Assembly (NCBI RefSeq): GCF_026341775.1
Contig: NZ_JAPEOB010000001.1
Span: 4,526,001 to 4,590,000 of the forward strand
DNA length: 64,000 bases
DNA from: Streptomyces sp. NBC_00654
GTDB taxonomy: Bacteria > Actinomycetota > Actinomycetes > Streptomycetales > Streptomycetaceae
Reading direction: 5' to 3'
The position numbers and the translations under genes are program-made. The stretch's first letter is position 1; each line of letters begins with the position of its first letter. The notes under the pieces are model-generated. The model did not search any database and had not been told where the DNA came from. It saw nothing but the letters and a program-made list of their open reading frames with translations. Below are positions 44,667 through 53,860 of this stretch, one piece after another.

Positions 44667-45812
44667 TCAGCTGGTCGTGTGGTCAATGAGTTGAGCGAGC
44701 AGACGGGTGCGGGGGGCCATCTGCGCGATCTCGACGTACTCGGTGTCCGCGTGCGCGCCACCGCCCACGGCGCCCAGGCCGTCCAGCGTCGGACAGCCCG
44801 CCGCCGCGGTGTAGTTGCCGTCCGAGGCACCGCCGACGGCGATCCCCCGCAGCGGTTCCAGGCCCAGTTCCGCGGCAATTCGGCAGGCGAGGGCGAACAG
44901 TTCGGCGGAGGACTCCGGCTCCATGGGCGGCCGTTGCCTGCCCCCCAGCACCTCCAGCCGGGCTCCGGGAGTCCGGACGGTGAGTCCCCGCATGAGCTCG
45001 TCGATCCGGTCCTGCGCCGCCGTGGTCGGCGCGCGCACGTCCACCGACACCCGCGCCAGCGCGGGCACCGTGTTGCGCGCACTGCCGGCCGACAGCAGGG
45101 TGGGCGTGACGGTCGCGAAGCCCAGGACGGAGGGGGCGGCACCAACGGCGCCCACTGAGTCCCCGAGGCCGGCGATGGACAGCACCTGGCGAGCGGCCTC
45201 GACCGCGGCGTTGACCCCCTTGTGCGGTTCCTGACCCGCGTGCGCGGCCCGGCCGTGCACCACGACCTCGTACCGCGAAGTGCCCTTGCGGGCGGTCTTG
45301 AGCGCGCCCTCCTCGTCGGCGGACGCCTCCAGCACCAAGGCGGCCGCGCACCCCCGCACGGATTCCTCGATCAGCTGCCGGGAGGTCGGTGAGCCGACTT
45401 CCTCGTCCCCGTTGACCAGTACGCACACCCCGTCCGGGGAGGGCAGGGAGGCCAGCGCGTGGAACATCTGCACCAGGCCCGCCTTCATGTCCAGGACCCC
45501 AGGGCCGCGGGCGATCCCGTCGGCCACCGACCAGGGGTGTTTCTGAAGCGAGCCCATGGGCCACACCGTGTCGTGGTGTCCCACCAACAGGACCCGCGGG
45601 GTACCGAAGGTCCACCGCAGATGGGTCACACCGTCGATCACGATCATCTCCGGCCCGGCCCCCAACAGCCTCGCCCCCAGGGCACCGACCACCTCGGCGC
45701 TGCGCGCCACCGCCGCGTGGTCCGCCGAGAAGGACTCGCAGAGTACGAGGTCCTCCAAATCGGCCAGCATCGCCGGCAACGCGAGCGCAACCCCCCGGGT
45801 CACCGGCCCCAC
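44667..45812 (-). CDS. M20-family metallopeptidase (glutamate carboxypeptidase-like)
   Basis: This 381-aa protein has the complete M20 metal site. His79 and Asp81 are in VGHHDTVWP, bridging Asp108 in GVLDMKAG, Glu137-Glu138 in NGDEEVGS, Glu in VLEASADEEG, and a late His in VGGGAHADTEYV. The dimerisation insert lies between (RAAHAGQEPHKGVNAAVEAA). It hydrolyses an amide or peptide bond. The overall form is nearest to carboxypeptidase G2-like enzymes, but the substrate is unknown. The start is GTG 45812; an internal Met (residue 15) is an alternative. It is divergent from a LysR gene with a palindromic box between them, so it is the probable target of that regulator. Confidence 0.87.
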   Translation of the reverse strand: MGPVTRGVALALPAMLADLEDLVLCESFSADHAAVARSAEVVGALGARLLGAGPEMIVIDGVTHLRWTFGTPRVLLVGHHDTVWPMGSLQKHPWSVADGIARGPGVLDMKAGLVQMFHALASLPSPDGVCVLVNGDEEVGSPTSRQLIEESVRGCAAALVLEASADEEGALKTARKGTSRYEVVVHGRAAHAGQEPHKGVNAAVEAARQVLSIAGLGDSVGAVGAAPSVLGFATVTPTLLSAGSARNTVPALARVSVDVRAPTTAAQDRIDELMRGLTVRTPGARLEVLGGRQRPPMEPESSAELFALACRIAAELGLEPLRGIAVGGASDGNYTAAAGCPTLDGLGAVGGGAHADTEYVEIAQMAPRTRLLAQLIDHTTS

Positions 45813-45955
45813 CCCATATCAACTCCCCCTCGCGACAACACACTTCCCCCTCGGATCTCATCGGCCATGGGCAGCGGCGGAGATCGCTCCCCCTCCGGAG
45901 CTCCGCCGCGTGCACGACGTTAGGGCGGGACAAGGCATTCCACCAGCGACTGGAT

Positions 45956-45972
45956 TGCATAGGATCTATGCA
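45956..45972. promoter_or_regulatory. LysR-type operator in the M20/lysR divergent region
   Basis: TGCATAG-GAT-CTATGCA is a perfect 7-bp dyad with a 3-base spacer in the 220-base gap between the divergent M20 peptidase and LysR genes. It contains the T-N11-A arrangement of LysR boxes. It lies 60 bases upstream of the LysR start, as expected for an autoregulatory recognition site. Confidence 0.72.
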
Positions 45973-46032
45973 CTGAAGGAATGTGTTGGAGAAGATGGTG
46001 ATGGCCGGATGGGGCTTGGAGGAGGAAGGAAC

Positions 46033-46917
46033 GTGTTCGAGATTGACGCGCTGCGGCTGCTCGTGGCCGTTGGCGAGACCGGATCGTTCACGAAAGCGGC
46101 GGTCCGGCTCAACTACACGCAGTCCGCGGTGTCCCGGCGGATCGCCGCGCTGGAACAGCGGGCGGGCGGGCCGCTGCTCGAACGACTCCCTCGGGGCGTA
46201 CGGCTGAATCCCGCCGGCCGTGTGCTGCACCGGCACGCCTTGGAGGTGCTCGACCGGATGACGCGGGCGGAGCGCGAGCTGGCGGTGCTGCACGCGGGGC
46301 ACGGCGGGTTGCTGCACATGGGCGCGTTCGCCACCGCCAACATCTCCCTGGTGCCCGCTGCCCTACGGGCGCTCCAGGAGGCCCGGCCGGATGTCGAGGT
46401 CGTCGCGGTCGAGGGCCCGACCGACACGCTGATGGCCCGCCTCGCGGACGGGGCGCTGGACATCGCCGTCGTCAGCGACTACCCGTCCGGCCTGCCGTCG
46501 GCCGACGGGGTCACGACGAGCCTGCTGTGCGAGGACGAACTGTTCGTCGCTCTCCCGCGCGGACACCGCCTGGCCGGATCCGGGACGATCGGCCTGCGTG
46601 AACTGCACGACGAGACATGGCTCCAGAGCGCGTACGGAGACCGTCCCACGATGCTTGCCGACGCCTGCGCCCGGGCGGGCTTCACTCCCAGGAAGATCAT
46701 CCGCATCGCGGAGTGGACCGGGAAGTTCGGCTACGTGGCCGCCGGGCTGGGGGTGGCGCTGGTCCCCTCGCTGGCCGCCCGGGCGGTCCCCGACGAACTC
46801 GTCCTGTGCCGCCTCACCGATCCGGCCCTGCGGCGGACCGTGCATGTGGCGCTGCCTGCCGCCCCGCTGCCGACGGCATTGAAACTGCGGGATCTGCTGC
46901 GCGACACCGTTGACTGA
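46033..46917 (+). CDS. LysR-family transcriptional regulator
   Basis: The start is GTG 46033 (FEIDALRLLVAVGETGSFTK), with GGAGGAAGG upstream. The protein is 294 aa, the normal length. The winged HTH covers residues 1-60 (GSFTKAAVRLNYTQSAVSRR, IAALEQRAGG), followed by the periplasmic-binding-like effector domain (LLHMGAFATANISLVPAAL, VVSDYPSGLPSADGVTTSLL, GYVAAGLGVALVPSLAARAV). It probably controls the divergent M20 peptidase gene and itself through the dyad at 45956. The longer upstream open frame is non-coding. Confidence 0.9.
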   Translation: MFEIDALRLLVAVGETGSFTKAAVRLNYTQSAVSRRIAALEQRAGGPLLERLPRGVRLNPAGRVLHRHALEVLDRMTRAERELAVLHAGHGGLLHMGAFATANISLVPAALRALQEARPDVEVVAVEGPTDTLMARLADGALDIAVVSDYPSGLPSADGVTTSLLCEDELFVALPRGHRLAGSGTIGLRELHDETWLQSAYGDRPTMLADACARAGFTPRKIIRIAEWTGKFGYVAAGLGVALVPSLAARAVPDELVLCRLTDPALRRTVHVALPAAPLPTALKLRDLLRDTVD

Positions 46918-47347
46918 ACCGTTTTCCGGAGCGATCAGCCGGTATGCAAGGTGAGTGTGGGTATAAGGCGTCGAGTGTGCTGGCCAGTACGGAACGACGG
47001 GTCACGCTGACGGAGTGGTGTACGGACGGCCACTCGGTGATCAATTTTGAGGCTGTGCAATGAGGGGCCTTGGCTGAGGACCCTCCTGAGACCTCGCACT
47101 GACAGGGACAAGGTCGTGAGACAGATGTGCCGTGTCCCTTAAGGGCGTGTATGTGGTTGCGATCTTGGCCGCCGCGGATCGCGGTCGCCATCGCCGAGAT
47201 GGGGGAAATGGCAGGTCGGTAGTGGCGGCGAGTGCTGAGTGGGCGTCAAGGGCGGCAGGGAGAGCCGGGGCTGGCGCCTGTTCGGCTTGAATACGGCTAC
47301 TCGAACGGCCGGTTCTACGCCTATACGCGGCCTTATCTCGAAGGGCC

Positions 47348-47626
47348 GGGGCTGCCGGCGGCGCAGTACGTTGGCGTAGGCCCGGCCGAACTTCGGGCAC
47401 CACCGGCGCACCGTCTCGTAGGACACCATGACGCCGCGCTCGAGCATCAGCTCCTCGGCCTCGCGGAAGCTGAGCGGGAACCGGAAGTACAGCCACACGC
47501 AGTGGGAGATCACCTCGACCGGGTACCGGTGCCCCTTGTGCGACGGCGGCGTACTGCCCACGGACAACCCCCTCCACCATGACCAACCCGAAGATCATCC
47601 CACCCGTCAGCCAACGTGACAGTGCC
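47348..47626 (-). mobile_element. IS6-family left-end fragment with transposase N-terminus
   Basis: The minus strand encodes the N-terminal part of an IS6-type transposase (YKGHRYPVEV-like: HKGHRYPVEVISHCVWLYFR, FPLSFREAEELMLERGVMVS, YETVRRWCPKFGRAYANVLR). It starts 60 bases inside an IS end that reads GGCACTGTCACGTTGGCTGA (inverted, ending at 47626). The homology stops after RRRQPRP near 47348, so the catalytic part and right end are gone. The IS end abuts the paaK remnant exactly at its ATP-binding motif. A longer copy of the same IS type is at 62474. Confidence 0.8.
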
Positions 47627-48571
47627 CTCCAGCGGCACCACCGGCCGTCCCACTGTCGTCGGCTACACCGACAACGACCTGTCCATGTGGGCGGACGTGG
47701 TCGCCCGCTCGATCCGCGCCGCGGGCGGACGTCCCGGCCACAAGGTGCACATCTCCTACGGCTACGGTCTGTTCACCGGCGGTCTCGGTGCGCACTACCG
47801 GGCCGAGCGGGCCGGCTGTACGGTGATCCCGGCCTCCGGCGGCATGACGGCGCGCCAAGTGCAGATCATCCAGGCCTTCAAGCCTGAGATCATCATGGTC
47901 ACCCCGTCCTACATGCTCACTCTGCTCGACGAATTCGACAGGCAGGGCATAGACCCGCGTACCAGCAGTCTCAAAGTGGGCATCTACGTCCTGTCCGAGG
48001 TGAACGGCCCTGGCGTCGCCCAGGAGTGCGTGGAGACCAAGGACGGGCCGCACGTGTGGGAGGACCACTTCTACCCCGAGGTCGTCGACCCGGTTACGGG
48101 CGCCGTCCTGGCCGCGGGCGAGGAGGGTGAGGTCGTCTTCACCTCGCTCACCAAGGATGCCCTGCCGATCATCCGCTACCGCACCCGCGACCCGACCTGG
48201 CTGCTGCCCGGCACCGCCCGGCCCGCCTTCCGCCGCATCGAAAAGATCACCGGCCGCTGCGATGACATGATCATCCTGCGCGGGGTGAACGTCTTCCCCA
48301 GCCAGTTCGAGGAGGTCGTGCTGCGCACCCCGGGCGTCGCCCTGCACTTCCAGATCCAGCTGAGCCGACGCGGCCGCATGGACCGTATGGCCGTCCGCTC
48401 GAGTATCGCCCCGGCGCCGACCCCGAGCAGCGGGAGGCCGCCGCCAGGGCGATCGCGAAGGGTGTGAAGGACGGCGTGGGCGTCACCGTCGAGGTGGCGA
48501 TCGTGGAGCCGGAGACCCTGGAGCGATCCCCCGGCAAACTCCGACGGGTCCAGGACCTGCGGGAGGCGTGA
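47627..48571 (+). pseudogene. paaK: Phenylacetate-CoA ligase (paaK) remnant
   Basis: The piece begins inside the adenylate-forming signature (SSGTTGRPTVVGYTDNDLSM), so the first about 95 residues were lost at the IS6 junction. It continues with VHISYGYGLFTGGLGAHYRA and MTARQVQIIQAFKPEIIMVT. About 25 residues are missing between SSLKVGIY and VLSEVNGPGVAQEC. The sequence runs on through EGEVVFTSLTKDALPIIRYR and DDMIILRGVNVFPSQFEEVV. A frameshift near 48395 puts the end (EYRPGADPEQREAAARAIAK ... GKLRRVQDLREA) into another frame. It is the remnant of a phenylacetate activation enzyme. Confidence 0.85.
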
Positions 48572-48788
48572 TCTCCGCCGAGTAGGACTCGGCGGGCCGG
48601 ATTCGCCAACAGTGTCAAGGGCCCGTGGCAAGGAGAAACGCGCCGCCTCCACTCGGCCCACTCCACCGCACCGACCACCCGACGCGTACCACTCCCGCGC
48701 CGCCGGCCGCACCGGTGCGCACCACCCACCGAGTGGATACGCACCGGGTGGATGCGCACCAGCGCACCAGTGCGCATCGTGCGCGTGG
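48572..48788. other. Gap with GTGCGCA-type direct and inverted repeats
   Basis: No gene is seen. From about 48714 there are related units (GTGGATACGCACCGG and GTGGATGCGCACCAG, 15 bases each) followed by a perfect GCGCAC-CA-GTGCGC palindrome (48762-48775). They may be a regulator site for a lost neighbour. Confidence 0.4.
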
Positions 48789-49080
48789 CTACGGGCGCGC
48801 GGTCATGGACTGCACGGTGCGGGCCCACTCCAGGTGTTCGTCGCGCATGGTCTCCGGGGTGGCGCGGGTGTCTCCGTGGTCGTCGGGGTCGGGGATGACG
48901 ATCTCGACGAAGCGGATGATGCTGCGGGCGATGCCCACCATGGCCGTAGTGGGGGAGTCGCGTGTCCAGTCCCGCAGGGCGGACAGCAGGATGCACCCGA
49001 TCTCGTCCAGGGCGAAGGAGTCCGCGTGCGGCTCCCCGTTGCCCAGGACCCCCGTGACGGGGAAGACGATGCTCGGCGAG
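48789..49080 (-). pseudogene. C-terminal fragment of an unrecognised gene
   Basis: The frame reads GNGEPHADSFALDEIGCILL, SALRDWTRDSPTTAMVGIAR and SIIRFVEIVIPDPDDHGDTR, ending EHLEWARTVQSMTARP. It looks coding and helical. It is fused in frame to a truncated IS3 transposase upstream, so its own beginning was lost at the insertion point (about 49080-49110). I do not recognise the family. Confidence 0.5.
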
Positions 49081-49084
49081 CCGC

Positions 49085-49760
49085 AGCAACAGGAAGGCCG
49101 GCTCTGACGTGGCCGACGTGGGTCCGAGTGATGTATCAACTCGCCTTGTTCGTACGGGAATCCATCCCGATTGCGTTGCCACAGGGGCCATCTCCAGGGC
49201 GTCCAGGACGATCCTGGTCTCCTTGGTGGTGGAGGCGGACCAGCCGACGATGCGACGGGAGAAGGTGTCACGACGAAGGCGACGTAGACGACTCCGTTCC
49301 AGGTTGCGACGTGTGTGAGGTCCGCGACCCAGCAGCGGTTGGGGGCACTGGCGACGAAGTCGCGGTCAAGGAGGTCCGGGGCCCGCTCGGCGGCCGGATC
49401 GGTGATCGTCGTGATCGCCTTCCTACCGCGGACGGCTCCAGTGATACCGAGCTCGCGCATGAGGCGCTCGACGGTGCAGCGGGCCACGGCGTGTTCCTGC
49501 CGGTTCAGCTCACGCCAGATCTTCCGGGCCCCGTAGACGCGGTAGTTGGACGAATAGACCTCCTGGATCCGCTCCTTGAGTTCCTCATCGCGCACGGAAC
49601 GGGCGGAGGGAGTGTGGAGGCGCTTGCTCGTCTTCTGGATGGTGTCGCGACCGCAGCTTGGCAGCGGCATGAGGCCACCTGCGGCCTGACAAGACCGTTC
49701 GCGGTTGAAGATGGCCAGCTGCGCCTCCGGCCGCCACCTTGGGATGTCGGCGAACCGCAG
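49085..49760 (-). pseudogene. IS3-family OrfB transposase, frameshifted and 3' truncated
   Basis: The minus strand reads ARSVRDEELKERIQEVYSSN, YRVYGARKIWRELNRQEHAV and RCTVERLMRELGITGAVRGR, then the DDE core start NRCWVADLTHVATWNGVVYV. A frameshift follows (TFSRRIVGWSASTTKETRIV in another frame). The homology stops after QGELIHHSD, before the catalytic Glu. This is a dead remnant. Confidence 0.8.
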
Positions 49761-49940
49761 GTCGCCGGAGGCACTCCGCAGCGTTGAGGACAACGCCGAC
49801 CGAGTCCTTCCACTCGTGACGCCAAGCCACCTGACGCGGCGGGCGGCAAGAGTGTGAGCGAGGGCGCCGGGCCGATGAGGTCGTTGACTTGATGACCACG
49901 ACTGTCACGGAGGTCGGCGACCGTGATGCGCTGCCCGGGC

Positions 49941-50772
49941 TCAGACCTTGGAGTGCTTGGAGCCCTTGCGGCGGTCGGCGAACTCGGTGAGCAACTCGGC
50001 CGGCTCCGGCTCGGTGCCGCTGCCGAGGTACCGGATGCCCTCGCCTTCCGGAGCGGCGGCGGTGGCCAGGTGGTCGTCGCCGATCCGGCGGACCTCCACC
50101 CGGACCGGCTCGGCGACGTCGGCCTGGGCCAGGACGTCGGCGACCCGCTGCAGGTACGGGCGGGCGCGTCGAGTGCGCAGTTCGGCCTCGGCGATCGCCG
50201 AGGCGCCGTGGTGGGTGGCGGTGGGGTAGCTGAGGTGCTCAGCGGCCTCGGTCGGTGTGAGACCGGGGGTGGCCTCGACCAGGTCGGCGATGCGCCGGCC
50301 GCGGAGCTGTGCGAGGCCGGCCTGGGCGGTCGGGAACTCCGCGATTCCCAGAGTGTCGGCGACTTCGTTGATCGTGATTGCCGGGTTGGCGTCGAGCAGC
50401 TCGGCGATGCGGGGCAAGATCTGGTCCCGGGGGATCATGTCGCCGCTGCCGACGCGACGGCCGCCGTCGGCTCCTCGTTCGGGCCTGTCAGCTTTGTAGC
50501 CGCGGACGATGCGGCGCGGCCAGTGCTCCGTAATGGCCACATGGTGGCCACTCGGGCAGGCCGGGCGAGCGGACCTGGGCCGGGGAGCCGGCCCGCGAGG
50601 GGCGGTGACGGTCTTCCTGGCGATCGCCAGGTATTCGAAGTGGGTCCCGGCCTCCCGCAGCCAGCCCTGCAGTTCGGCGATCTGTGTGCCGAGGTCGCCG
50701 GCCAGGGTCCGGGCGGCGTCCTGCTTGATGCCGAGCGCCTCAAGCAGGGCTGGATGTTCGCGCGGTCACCGC
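49941..50772 (-). pseudogene. 5'-truncated gene with two helix-turn-helix-like regions, family unknown
   Basis: The C-terminal about 170 residues look coding and contain two HTH-like segments (ITINEVADTLGIAEFPTAQ and LTPTEAAEHLSYPTATHHGA). A mixed domain follows (VAEPVRVEVRRIGDDHLATA). A GTG at 50540 could start a 199-aa product. The same frame stays open and coding-like upstream to about 50772 (EHPALLEALGIKQDAARTLA, LGTQIAELQGWLREAGTHFE) but has no start before an in-frame stop. The true 5' end is probably missing. I do not recognise the family. Confidence 0.5.
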
Positions 50773-50931
50773 CTGCGGTTCGCGCCAGGTGGGAGTGTTC
50801 GCGCCGACGCCGGCCGGCTCTCGCCAGCACGGCCGCGCGGCTTCAGGAGAGCGAGGTCGGGCTGCGGGGTGGTGGTACGGCCCGGAGCAGTTACCACAAG
50901 GGGTGTGGGGCGCTACGGAATCTGCTTCGAT

Positions 50932-51210
50932 TCAGTCTTCGTTGGCGGTGAAGTACGTCTGGTCGATGTCAGTAACGGTGAGCCCGTTATCGAGCCTGAC
51001 AGTCAGCAGATACTTGATTGGTCCGGCTGCCCGACTCTCTTCCACTATGCCTGGCGTGCCCTCAGTTATCCAAAGGCGGGGTTGCCCACGCTCGCCTTGT
51101 GCAATCAAAATACTCTGTGCCGCTTTGACACGGGTGCCCTCGTCAAGAGACTCCATCGTGTACGCCCTCCTGCTGGCCAGCACCTTGCCGACCCGCGTCG
51201 ATCCTGCCAT
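50932..51210 (-). CDS. Small hypothetical protein, 92 aa
   Basis: The frame from ATG 51210 reads MAGSTRVGKVLASRRAYTME and SLDEGTRVKAAQSILIAQGE, ending LDNGLTVTDIDQTYFTANED. A Met at residue 19 is an alternative start. Residue composition is balanced, soluble and more natural than the other frames. The DNA here is less GC-rich than its neighbours, which suggests recent acquisition. I do not recognise the family and see no operon partner. Confidence 0.5.
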   Translation of the reverse strand: MAGSTRVGKVLASRRAYTMESLDEGTRVKAAQSILIAQGERGQPRLWITEGTPGIVEESRAAGPIKYLLTVRLDNGLTVTDIDQTYFTANED

Positions 51211-51540
51211 GACAGCACGTCACGGCTCCGCGAGAACCGGCCCCGGCCCAGCAGGGCGTTGGCTACGTCTGCTGTCTTGCATCGACACTACCGAGCCGGG
51301 CCAGGCAGATTGGGGTCCTGATCCGGCACGCCCTGGGCATCGATGTGCGGGCAGCGCTGCTCGATGTCGCCCTCAGCCGCCCGGCCGCGGTCGCCCCCAC
51401 CGCCCGCGGATACGCAACCGTGCGGGTTCGTGACCAGCCCGTGCAGCGGACGGCTGACGTCTCTCTACCGCTTCCCGAGGATGGGGGTACCCGTAACGCA
51501 GCCCACTGGCTCGACCAGAACGTTGCCTGCTGCGGGAGAA

Positions 51541-51882
51541 CTACCGGGACGCCCCACCCGTGGACGGGTTGGCGGCCAGGCGGACGAGGTCGCGCATCGG
51601 GTGCACGTCGACCGGGACGCTCGTCCCGGCTTCGATGATCTCCTCACCGGAGACGAGGTGGCTCGTGGTGAACGGCGGCCGGCCCGGCACGGTGACCAGC
51701 ATCCGGACCCTGGTGCAGCGGTCGTTCTCTCCGCACCACACGCGCTGCGCGGACGTGACCCGCCCATTGACGCGCACGTTTGCCGTGTCCAGGTCGAGCC
51801 ACACACGCTGGTCCCGCACGGTGCCGACGATGGCCAGGACCAGGACGACCACGGTGAGAGGGGTACAGACGAGGCCGGTCAC
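51541..51882 (-). CDS. Small membrane-anchored hypothetical protein
   Basis: This 113-aa protein has one N-terminal transmembrane helix (LVCTPLTVVVLVLAIVGTVR). A beta-rich domain follows (VWLDLDTANVRVNGRVTSAQ, RVRMLVTVPGRPPFTTSHLV, GTSVPVDVHPMRDLVRLA), with two Cys (WCGENDRC) likely disulfide-bonded. It resembles a single-helix DUF3592-type domain. GTG 51882 is the best start. The 50-aa gene 30 bases upstream may be in the same transcript. Confidence 0.55.
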   Translation of the reverse strand: MTGLVCTPLTVVVLVLAIVGTVRDQRVWLDLDTANVRVNGRVTSAQRVWCGENDRCTRVRMLVTVPGRPPFTTSHLVSGEEIIEAGTSVPVDVHPMRDLVRLAANPSTGGASR

Positions 51883-51912
51883 GACGACACTCAGCCTGTC
51901 GTCGTCGGGGAC

Positions 51913-52065
51913 TTACCGGCTGATACCTGCCAGCAGGATCAGGGGACCGGCGCAGACGACCAGGAGCCCGAGACCGGTCCAGATCGGCTGCTCGGAAGAG
52001 CCCGGCGGACGATTCACCGGACCTTCGGCCTCGGGTACTCCACCGCTCGTAAAGCTGATGGCCAT
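51913..52065 (-). CDS. Small one-helix membrane protein, 50 aa
   Basis: The start is ATG 52065 (MAISFTSGGVPEAEGPVNRP), with GGAAGGG nine bases upstream. It ends in one hydrophobic helix (GLGLLVVCAGPLILLAGISR). It is 30 bases upstream of another membrane-anchored gene in the same direction. The function is unknown. Confidence 0.45.
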   Translation of the reverse strand: MAISFTSGGVPEAEGPVNRPPGSSEQPIWTGLGLLVVCAGPLILLAGISR

Positions 52066-52371
52066 GACGCAATGCCCTTCCGAGGTCGTCGAGACGGCGC
52101 GCACCGAACTCGCCGCCCTCCCGCTGCGCGACCGCAGCCCCCATGTAGATACTCAGCGCTGCATGTCCGTTCGCCGGAGCTATACGAGAACAGGGCCAAG
52201 CCCCCCCCCCGTGAGTTCACGAAAACTCTTCGGGCGGCACTCTGGGAGCCATCGCGTTCGAGTTGTTCACGAGCTGTGGCGGCACCGATTCCCTCGGAGG
52301 CCCTCGAATGGATTTGCCACGCGCGGCTGGCCGTTGAGCACTGGGCCGTGCCCGGCTGGGGCTGTAGGTGC

Positions 52372-53223
52372 TCAGTGGCGGTACGCGGCCATCGCGACCT
52401 CGATGAACGAGTGGACCAACGGGTTGGTTTCGCCGTCGTTCCGTACCGCGACCACTCGGCTTGGCGCCATGTCGACCAGCGGAACCGCGATCAGGTTCTC
52501 GGGCAGGTCGTGTCCGAGTGGGGCCAAGCCGACAGTGCTGTTCCAGAGCACGGCCTGCAGGCATTCCTGGACGACGCGCACCACCGGGCCCTCGCGCGGC
52601 TTGCCGCCATTCCAGTACGACTGCCAGATCGGGTCGGTTCCCTGCGGGAACTGGAACCATCGGCTGTCGGCCAGGTCGGCCAGCTTCAGGTAGTCGCGAC
52701 GGGCCAGCGGATCGTCGGTGCGCAGTACCGCACCGACCGGATCGGTGCGCAGCTCACGCACCGTCAGGGCGGTGTCGTTGAACGGCGCACGGGTCAGGGC
52801 GACGTCGACCAGTCCGGCGCGTAGCCCGCAGGTCGGGTCGGTCAGGTCGGTGTCGCGGATGCGGATGTCGACGCCGGGGTGGCGTCGGCGGTAGACAGCC
52901 GCCAGCCTGGTGATGCCGGGGTCGGTGCCGTCGCCCAGGATGCCGATGGTGAGGGTCGCGGCGCCTGCCGCCGCGGCCACGCGGACGCGGACGCGGTCGG
53001 CCTGGTCGAGCAGGGCCCGCGCTTCGTCGAGCAGCAGCGCCCCCACAGGGGTGAGCGTGACGCCGGCCTGCGAGCGGGCGAACAGCAGGGCACCGATCTC
53101 TGTCTCCAGCTGCTTGATCGCCCGGCTCAGTGGCGGCTGGCTCATGTGCAGGCGGGTGGCGGCCCGGCCGAAGTTGAGTTCCTCGGCGACCGCCACGAAG
53201 TAGCGCAGGGTACGTAGCTCCAC
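52372..53223 (-). CDS. LysR-family transcriptional regulator
   Basis: The start is GTG 53223 (ELRTLRYFVAVAEELNFGRA), where homology begins. The 283-aa protein has the winged HTH (RAATRLHMSQPPLSRAIKQL, ETEIGALLFARSQAGVTLTP), then the effector domain (LTIGILGDGTDPGITRLAAV, LRAGLVDVALTRAP, VQECLQAVLWNSTVGLAPLG). It is divergent from a cupin gene 80 bases away and probably regulates it. The upstream in-frame Met (53274) has no ribosome site. Confidence 0.88.
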   Translation of the reverse strand: MELRTLRYFVAVAEELNFGRAATRLHMSQPPLSRAIKQLETEIGALLFARSQAGVTLTPVGALLLDEARALLDQADRVRVRVAAAAGAATLTIGILGDGTDPGITRLAAVYRRRHPGVDIRIRDTDLTDPTCGLRAGLVDVALTRAPFNDTALTVRELRTDPVGAVLRTDDPLARRDYLKLADLADSRWFQFPQGTDPIWQSYWNGGKPREGPVVRVVQECLQAVLWNSTVGLAPLGHDLPENLIAVPLVDMAPSRVVAVRNDGETNPLVHSFIEVAMAAYRH

Positions 53224-53303
53224 GCTGCGACGATACCCGCAAGGTATCGGCGTGCTGTAACAGGTCTTGGACACTCGCAGAGCCCTGGCGGTGCACTCGG
53301 AGC

Positions 53304-53798
53304 ATGACCGACGAAGCGAAGACCAGTAAACCGCAGGCCGGCCCCGCCGTATCGGTGGTCGGCCCCGACGACGGCGAGACGATCGTCATGGGCACCACAC
53401 ATATGCGCGTCCTCGAAGACGGCAGCCACACCGGGCACCGCCTGGGGATCGCCGAGTCCGTGCTCGCCCCGCATACCCCCGGACCGCCGCAGCACCGCCA
53501 TGCCCAGCACGAGGAGGGTTTCTACATCATCTCCGGCACGGTGCGGTTCACCGTCGGGCAAAAGGACTACGACGCGGTCGCGGGCACACTCGTGATGGTC
53601 CCGCGCGGCGCCCCGCACACCTTCGCCAACCTGGCCGACCGACCCGCCGTCATGCTCAGCATGTTCACCCCCGACCTGTATGTGCAGTACTTCCGAGACC
53701 TCCAGAGCATGACCGCCGACGGCAGGCCGCTGACACCCCAGGCCGGCATTCACACGATGAGCCGCTACGCCACCGAGCCCGCTACCGACTTCGCCTGA
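53304..53798 (+). CDS. Cupin-domain protein
   Basis: This 164-aa protein contains both cupin motifs. Motif 1 is PQHRHAQHEEGFYIISGTVR (two His and a Glu for the metal, residues about 67-86). Motif 2 is GTLVMVPRGAPHTFAN (about 97-112, third His). It is a single-domain small-molecule enzyme or binding protein of unknown substrate. It is divergent from a LysR gene, which fits an inducible detoxification or catabolic unit (inference). The start ATG 53304 follows a purine-rich stretch. Confidence 0.85.
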   Translation: MTDEAKTSKPQAGPAVSVVGPDDGETIVMGTTHMRVLEDGSHTGHRLGIAESVLAPHTPGPPQHRHAQHEEGFYIISGTVRFTVGQKDYDAVAGTLVMVPRGAPHTFANLADRPAVMLSMFTPDLYVQYFRDLQSMTADGRPLTPQAGIHTMSRYATEPATDFA

Positions 53799-53860
53799 AG
53801 CCGGCGGGCCGACACCCCGGCTGCCCGCCCCGGCTGACCTTTCACGGCAGATGCCTGCTG

